Assembly: GCA_012861695.1 (NCBI GenBank)
Contig: JAAOOA010000589.1
Span: forward strand, 1-64,000
From: Trematomus loennbergii
Taxonomy: Eukaryota > Chordata > Actinopteri > Perciformes > Nototheniidae
Length of the DNA stretch: 64,000 bases
Reading direction: 5' to 3'
The notes under the pieces were generated by a model. That model saw only the letters and a list, made by a program, of their open reading frames with translations. It was not told where the DNA came from and did no database searches. How positions within the stretch are numbered: the stretch's first letter is position 1; every line of letters starts with the position of its first letter. Positions 58,840-64,000 of the stretch are shown one piece after another. The translations under genes were made by a program, and so were the position numbers.

Positions 58840-58916
58840 TGTTTTTCACTCTCACCCTGTTGCTGTTTGAACTACTGAATTTCCCCACGGGGATTAATAA
58901 AGGTCCATCTTATCTT
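58840..58916 (+). repeat. LINE 3' tail (TTTCCCCACGGGGATTAATAAA type)
   Basis: CTGAATTTCCCCACGGGGAT with TAATAAAGGTCC and ATCTTATCTT is the usual 3' end of a fish LINE with a short-repeat tail. Confidence 0.55.
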
Positions 58917-59250
58917 AAAGTATAAGTTGATTTACTTCGATCTACTGTACTGTGTAAAAACACCACAACAATATTACAAAAAATATACTGCATATTAAAG
59001 CAAACTATTGTAAAGGTAAAAGTATGAGCATAAAAAAGAAAGAAGTGTAAACATTTACATTATTATGATTATTTAATATATAAAGACTATATATTATTGA
59101 ATTACAATTAAGATAATAAGATTAGATATACTTTATTTGATCTAAAATATTGATGTTTTTTCATTATAGCAGCCTGTGAAAACCATAACAAATAAGTGAT
59201 TAAATGCTACAGTATTCAGCAAACACAACTGCAGAGCTGCAACATTGCAA
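58917..59250. repeat. host repeat, insertion-free copy
   Basis: It matches 32740-32847 plus 33303-33387. Here TATTAAAGCAAACTATTG shows the TTAA site without the MITE, and GATTATTTAATATA at about 59069 shows the second TTAA without the piggyBac-like element. Confidence 0.85.
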
Positions 59251-59272
59251 ACAGACTAAGTTCTACAACACC

Positions 59273-60060
59273 GGGGTCGTTCTCATTTAATCAAATCCCC
59301 CTCCTCGACTCCTCGGTCCTCCGGTAGTGACCCGGAAATGAATTTTAGCGCGCCATGTTGAAGGACATCTAATTTCTCTAAATGCACATCGAGGACCGAG
59401 CATCGAGCGTCGAGGAGGCTCTCTGGAGGAGCTATAACCGAGGATACACTGATGGGTCCTCCACGGTTCCTTCGTGGATGCATTTCCGGGAACAGAGATG
59501 TTTCAAAGAGACGTGACGCACGGCCGGACTTATCTCAGCCAATGACAGCTCTGCATGCATCCCCTGGATATTATTTTATTAACTGCTTTCATTGCGACGC
59601 GATGTTTACAGTGAGAACAGCTGTGAGGTCCGTGCAGAAAGCAGAGCAGTGTGTATAATATATATCACTCAGTATAACAGGCCTACATTACTCTCTTTAT
59701 TTGCTTTAGTTTAGTAGATATCTACAAACAAAGACTCCATATTTTTCTAAAACCATTTAGTGCTTCACATAATAAAATACACAACGGCTGTATCCTGATT
59801 ATATGCTTTAGGAGCTGTAGGTGCGTGTGTGTGGTGTAGGTGTGTGTGGTACAGTGTGTGCGTAGATGCAGCGGACAGACAGGTCTCAGTTGGTTTGGTG
59901 TCCTCTTACTTGTAATACTTGTAAATACAACTTTTGGCCCGTAATTTATTTTCCTCATTGTAGCGACCGGAGAGGGGGGGGGGATATATCCAGTCTCTGA
60001 TAGTGTTACGTTATTATGAGAGTGCTCTGTTTGATTCTGAAATTGTATATATTTATATAA

Positions 60061-60113
<53 letters not shown>

Positions 60114-60421
60114 TGCATCTGCAGCCTGTTATTGTCTCATTATACCGCACTGTCAGTGAATTAAAAGTAAATATATAAGTCGTCATGAACACATCTGTCC
60201 ATCAGACAGAGGGCTGCTGTGCCTCCTGTCATCATTAATGGACGTCTCTTTAAAATGACCGCTCAGAGGAGAGGAGTTCTCATTTCTCTAACCGCCTGCT
60301 GCTTCCCCTCCTCTCTCCTCGGTTCCCCTCCTCGGCTCCTCCGCTCGCATCTCCTGTGGGCGGGACTAAGTCTCGAGGATAGGAGTCGAGGAGGGGAATT
60401 TGATGAAATGAGAACGGCCCC
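59273..60421. mobile_element. long MITE with GGGGYCGTTCTCATTT ends, 1.15 kb
   Basis: Starts GGGGTCGTTCTCATTTAATC and ends inverted GGGGCCGTTCTCATTTCATC. The match continues through TCAAAT, CCCCTCCTCGACTCCT. Inside are a (TG)n tract (60068-60112) and inverted GGACCGAGCATCGAG-type text. I see no clear target duplication. Non-coding. Confidence 0.85.
60068..60112. repeat. (TG)n microsatellite
   Basis: About 21 TG units within the long MITE. Confidence 0.95.
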
Positions 60422-61680
60422 AAGTTGTCTGTGTGTATTTGTGAATGAAGCGCCATCTCATGGTTAAATCCTGTAATTGAACAAATGGGGAAATTTGGCA
60501 ACGCCCTCTAGCAATTTGGCAACGCCCCCAGCCACTGGGATCCGCTGGGTTTTTGGTTGGGACACACCCATTGGAGTCCTATATGGAGTGCTACATCTGT
60601 ATCTGAAAATAGCAAAATATTACTCTTTACTTAAACAATCTCATCCTCCTCAGCTTTTGTATACACCCCCTTTTTCAACTAATGTCTAGCGCCATTCTAT
60701 CGGTTTGTTTTTATCTAACTGTTCTTGTCATCTTTTACTATGTCTCTGGTGAAATGTATGAATCTCTGCTGGTTTTAGTAGATATAGTTCTCCCCATCCA
60801 CATTCTTGTTGACTGCGGGACAGAAGAATAATAATTCAAAACCTGCTGATATCTGGTTTCTATCTGTAAACTCATCAGGAGGCACCCTAATGCTGTCTTT
60901 AGCTAAAAACTCCCTCCTGGGACCATTTAGTTCTGCTGTCTATGGGGTGTTCTGCAAGTATGGTTAATTTAAGATTGAGTTACAGCCCTTTGATTGTTCA
61001 TTAGATTTTCTAGTAACGTTTCATACTTTCACATGTCAAACACATGCTCTTTCATTTACACTTTTCTATTTAAATCTCACATTATTTTCATGTTTATCTT
61101 AAACTCCCTGTTTTAGAAGAAATAACGCATTCTGTTAGCTAACTGTACACTTTCAAAGTACACCCTGTAGCGAGTAAAACTCTAACACAGAAAAGACCTG
61201 TCTATGCTGCCCCAGAACGCCTCGTTGGAGATTTCTTGGAGAAAACTGTGCCACGCTTACACTAATTGCGCCGCTTCAGCGCATAAAGGTGCGCCGCATT
61301 TGCGCTTCAGTTGAGGCACCCTCCGCAAGATGAGGCCCCCTCCGCAAGATGAGGCCCCACGCAGTCTGCGTGGATGTGTACATTTGTGAGAAAATCCTGA
61401 GCACAACCACGGCGGAATATTACTGCCAAAGGTCACGTGAGAAGAAAAAGTGTTGTACTTGTAAAAAAAAGTGTTGTACTTGTAAAACCTATGCTGAATT
61501 TGTCTCTGAAACATGATTTATTAGAAAAATGTAATGTGTTTGTTTGATAGATAGAAATTAGCTCCATATCCGTTGTTTATTCATTTATGTTTGTTTATAA
61601 ATATAACCATTGTTTAATTTGAATATGCATATATTTCGCTTTCAATTTCTAAATAACAAACCCTGGAGAAACGTCATAAA
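60422..61680. other. no gene recognised; short tandem duplications
   Basis: AATTTGGCAACGCCC occurs twice near 60487-60530; CCCTCCGCAAGATGAGGC occurs twice near 61320-61350; AAAAGTGTTGTACTTGTAAA occurs twice near 61445-61485. Otherwise unassigned. Confidence 0.5.
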
Positions 61681-63215
61681 AAGATTTTTGATCGGAGGGT
61701 GTAGTTTGTGTACAAGTTTAGACATATAGAACAGACCGTACCGGACCACTTGTCGTCCCCGGAATGTTTTCCTGACGTCAGTGAATGCCGCTCTGGCTCT
61801 AGCGACACTGGAGGGGTAGTCGGGGGATATAGCAATTCAGTTCCCGTTATGGTTCAGCGGGGCCCGGTCTCTGGCTTTCCTTGAAATCTCCACACAGTCA
61901 CTGTCTTATGCCGCAGTTCCACTACACGGTCGGCCTCGGCCACGCTCGGTACGGCTCGGTACGGCTTGGCCTTAACAGGGCCGACTCACTTCATGCTGCG
62001 CTTCCATTACAGTTTAGGAACTGGGGTAGTTACTATAGTAACGCAGTGTAGGCGGAGCCGTGACGTCATCTTCAGTGAGAACTCCAGAAACACAACACAG
62101 CCGTTAGCTGTTAGCACTCAGAGCTCACAGCTCCTTATATCTGTTCAGAAACTCGACAAAAGTTAAACAAGTACAAACCACAGACTGCCTGTGTCATGGT
62201 GAATACAGTCGCTGCTTTATTTATGTCTGTATAGGCCGTTGTTGTGAGTGTGGACGGTCGGAGCATATACTGCGTTAGCTTGGCCAATCTCCACCTAGAA
62301 AAACACGCATTTTAAAAGGTTTTTTCGCCTGCCGTCTGTCTGCAGACTTGACAAAGCATTAATTCATGGTTTTTACTAACCGGTATCAGTATGTTGTTAC
62401 TTCGGCATCATTTTGAAACGTGTATTACAATTAAATCACGGTCAAATATGTCCATCTTGTTGTAGTTGTAGCCCCCTTGCAGCGCTCCTCTCTCTAGTTT
62501 AGCATACTCAGCCCGACTCAGCCCTGTTTGTTGGCCTCGATAGAACCACAATTTTATCGGGCCAGAAAAGAGGTGAAAAAGTGGCCCCGGGCCGGGCCGG
62601 GCCGTAACTAGGCCTAGTGGAAGCGCAACCAAAAACGTGCACGGCACGACACGGCACGCTTAAAGCGAGCTCCGCGCTGTAGTGGAACTGCGCCATTAGT
62701 GCATCTTCGCGATGATGACCCGGGAGTTTCCTCTTTCTTGGTCCGATGCTGCGGGGTGAGCGATCTATTTTCACCTCATTGTCCAGTTGTAGCATTTCTT
62801 TCAGACGTTTGGGACCCCCACGATACGAATATTTCCTCTCAATATTCCTCATTCTTCCTTTCATGTCCTCACATTTATCTAGCAACTGTTCCACTTGTTT
62901 TTATCTGACCATTTTGAAAAATCCCCCCTCAACGTCCTTCATCCACTGTTTACACGCAGCCCCCAACTCACTCTTTATCATGTCAAAAGTTTCTAGCACA
63001 CTTTTAGCTCTTCTTTTATACCTATCGAGATGTACGCCTTTAAGGAGGAAATAATGTCCATTGTTTTCGCGTTGGTTTCCATGTTCCTATCCACGGGTCG
63101 CTCTGTATGGGTGGGAGACCGACCAGCGCCACCTGACGCCCTCTGCCCTGAGGCTTCAGGCCTTGCGCACGACGAGCTAGAGAACTTGTACTTTCGGAGA
63201 TTTGCTGCCATCTGC
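61681..63215 (-). pseudogene. L1-clade LINE ORF1, split by a MITE
   Basis: The - strand frame begins near 63215 with MQMAANLRKYKFSSSSCARP and an acidic/Gln-rich linker. It continues MEQLLDKCEDMKGRMRNIER (coiled-coil-like) and PKRLKEMLQL to about 62699. Beyond the MITE (61909-62695) it resumes with TVWRFQGKPE and, at about 61800-61720, AAFTDVRKTFRGRQVV then RYGLFYM, the C-terminal RNA-binding part of L1/Tx1 ORF1. Stops and frame changes are present. ORF1p is an RNA chaperone of the retrotransposition complex. It shows that the L1 copy existed before the MITE arrived. Confidence 0.75.
61909..62695. mobile_element. Harbinger-like MITE, 787 bp, TSD TTA
   Basis: Starts TGCCGCAGTTCCACTACACG and ends inverted TGGCGCAGTTCCACTACAG. 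TTA flanks at 61906-61908 and 62696-62698. Very close to 53412-54197. It is inserted in an L1 ORF1 fragment. Confidence 0.93.
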
Positions 63216-63216
63216 A

Positions 63217-63418
63217 CGAGGCTGTGGCTCAGTGGGATAGTTGTTGATCTTCAGATCAGGGGAGCACTGGTTCAATCCCCACTGCAGTCAGCATGTCGTT
63301 GTGTCCTTGGGCAAGACACTTCATCCCAAATTGCTCCTGTGGGGATTGCCCACTGTATTGAGTGAATGTATGTCGCTTTGGATAAAGCGTCTTACAACTG
63401 ACATGTAATGTTATGTAA
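63217..63418 (+). repeat. tRNA-derived SINE
   Basis: Head GGCTGTGGCTCAGTGGGATA (A box) and GGTTCAATCCCCAC (B box). Body TGTCCTTGGGCAAGACACTT, CCCAAATTGCTCCTGTGGG. The tail GTCGCTTTGGATAAAGCGTC ends in TGTAATGTTATG. Same family as 28092-28254. It directly adjoins the L1 ORF1 start. Confidence 0.85.
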
Positions 63419-64000
63419 AAAAAAGCTGTTTTGCTGTTTACCTTAGGTTATTGTGTGCAGCTGAGAAGTTAAATCAAACACATTTTCTGTCTTACAATCA
63501 ATTCAACGCATGCGCTGAAGGAGCTCTGCCAAAATACACATCTCTTGCAAATATCCTCTTGATGTCAATTTTAATAGTATTATTGTAGCAAATGAATTTA
63601 TAATAAATAGTTTTTCCTAGTTAAACTGATTATCTTAAATATTGTATTGATGTATTAAGTTGTTTGTAATGAATATTATACTCTTGGGAGAAAATCCTTG
63701 TCTCTATCCTTTTGTTGTCTGCCAATTGTATTGTTTTATTGAATCTGTGGGGTTGGCTGCTTTTGCTGTCTGATTAATTCAATGAGTAGAACGGCAATTT
63801 TGGTCTCAAATAACACAGCTAATTTTAGGCCAGAGACACGGCCTTGGTCACATGGTATGAACCATAGCAATATCAAACATGATGTATCTGGGTAATATCT
63901 ACCATGCTGCTACTACGATTTTTTAAGTACATACACATATATCCTTCCAGAAAAAACGAAAGTCTTTCTGTTTCGTCGTTTTGTTGGAAAACTGTGATTG
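63419..64000. other. no feature recognised
   Basis: AT-rich sequence to the window end, without exons or TE ends that I can name. Confidence 0.5.

Noticed and set aside
63217..63290. Possible tRNA gene
   Set aside because: A and B boxes are present but it continues into a SINE body and tail and has no tRNA 3' half; same for 28092-28254 and 51250-51310.

Overview
The window looks like nuclear DNA of a ray-finned (teleost) fish. Five short spliced exons on the + strand encode part of a Kv channel beta subunit (kcnab family, NADPH-dependent aldo-keto reductase fold). Everything else fits intron filled with fish-type transposable elements (TEs). The exons lie at 5944-5987, 7142-7179, 49805-49884, 50796-50840 and 52016-52060. 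They read through in frame ([23 protein letters not shown] ... [11 protein letters not shown] ... IIKKKGWR ... ITTKIFWGGK). The gene starts upstream and ends downstream of the window. The intron at 7180-49804 is 42.6 kb and is a nest of TEs inside TEs.

Layout. 1-5.9 kb: LINE 3' tails, an 83-bp minisatellite, an unassigned stretch, a TAA-flanked MITE (3509-4310) and a foldback. 7.5-10.5 kb: a ZNF862-like hAT gene, broken, inserted in a piggyBac-like repeat. 10.9-12.3 kb: a decayed Ty3/gypsy fragment. About 13.05-21.69 kb: a large Mutator-like (MULE) element with a twelve-exon transposase gene (MULE catalytic domain plus SWIM zinc finger) on the - strand. A GTF2IRD2-like hAT (18568-20769, 8-bp target duplication) sits in one of its introns. 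21.8-23.4 kb: LTR-like sequence and very long (AG)n tracts. 25520-29869: a 4.35-kb hAT element with an 8-bp target duplication. It carries a BED zinc-finger start fused to a 5.8S rRNA fragment, and a giant internal inverted repeat. 30.8-37.4 kb: two LTRs in opposite orientation, a TTAA-flanked MITE, piggyBac-like pieces and a Harbinger-like MITE. 37448-41798: an unassigned DDE-type transposon with a nearly intact two-exon gene and perfect 16-bp terminal inverted repeats. 41.8-43.8 kb: Tc1 relic, TA MITE, hAT MITE. 43.9-48.95 kb: a DIRS-like tyrosine-recombinase retrotransposon with inverted terminal repeats, loaded with a LINE fragment, a hAT MITE and a ZBED-type hAT. 49.8-52.1 kb: three kcnab exons with a SINE and a Harbinger-like MITE between them. 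53.4-64 kb: two more MITEs of the 33.7-kb family, L1 ORF2 and ORF1 fragments, an L2 LINE, a long foldback MITE and a tRNA-derived SINE.

All transposase genes carry frameshifts or stops, so I call them pseudogenes; a few could be one or two sequencing errors from intact. The strongest oddities are the hAT/5.8S rRNA/palindrome chimera, the spliced MULE-SWIM gene, the unassigned DDE element, two MITE groups that share a core but have different ends, and several paralogous empty sites inside the window that prove individual insertions. No CRISPR array, operon or functional RNA gene is visible.
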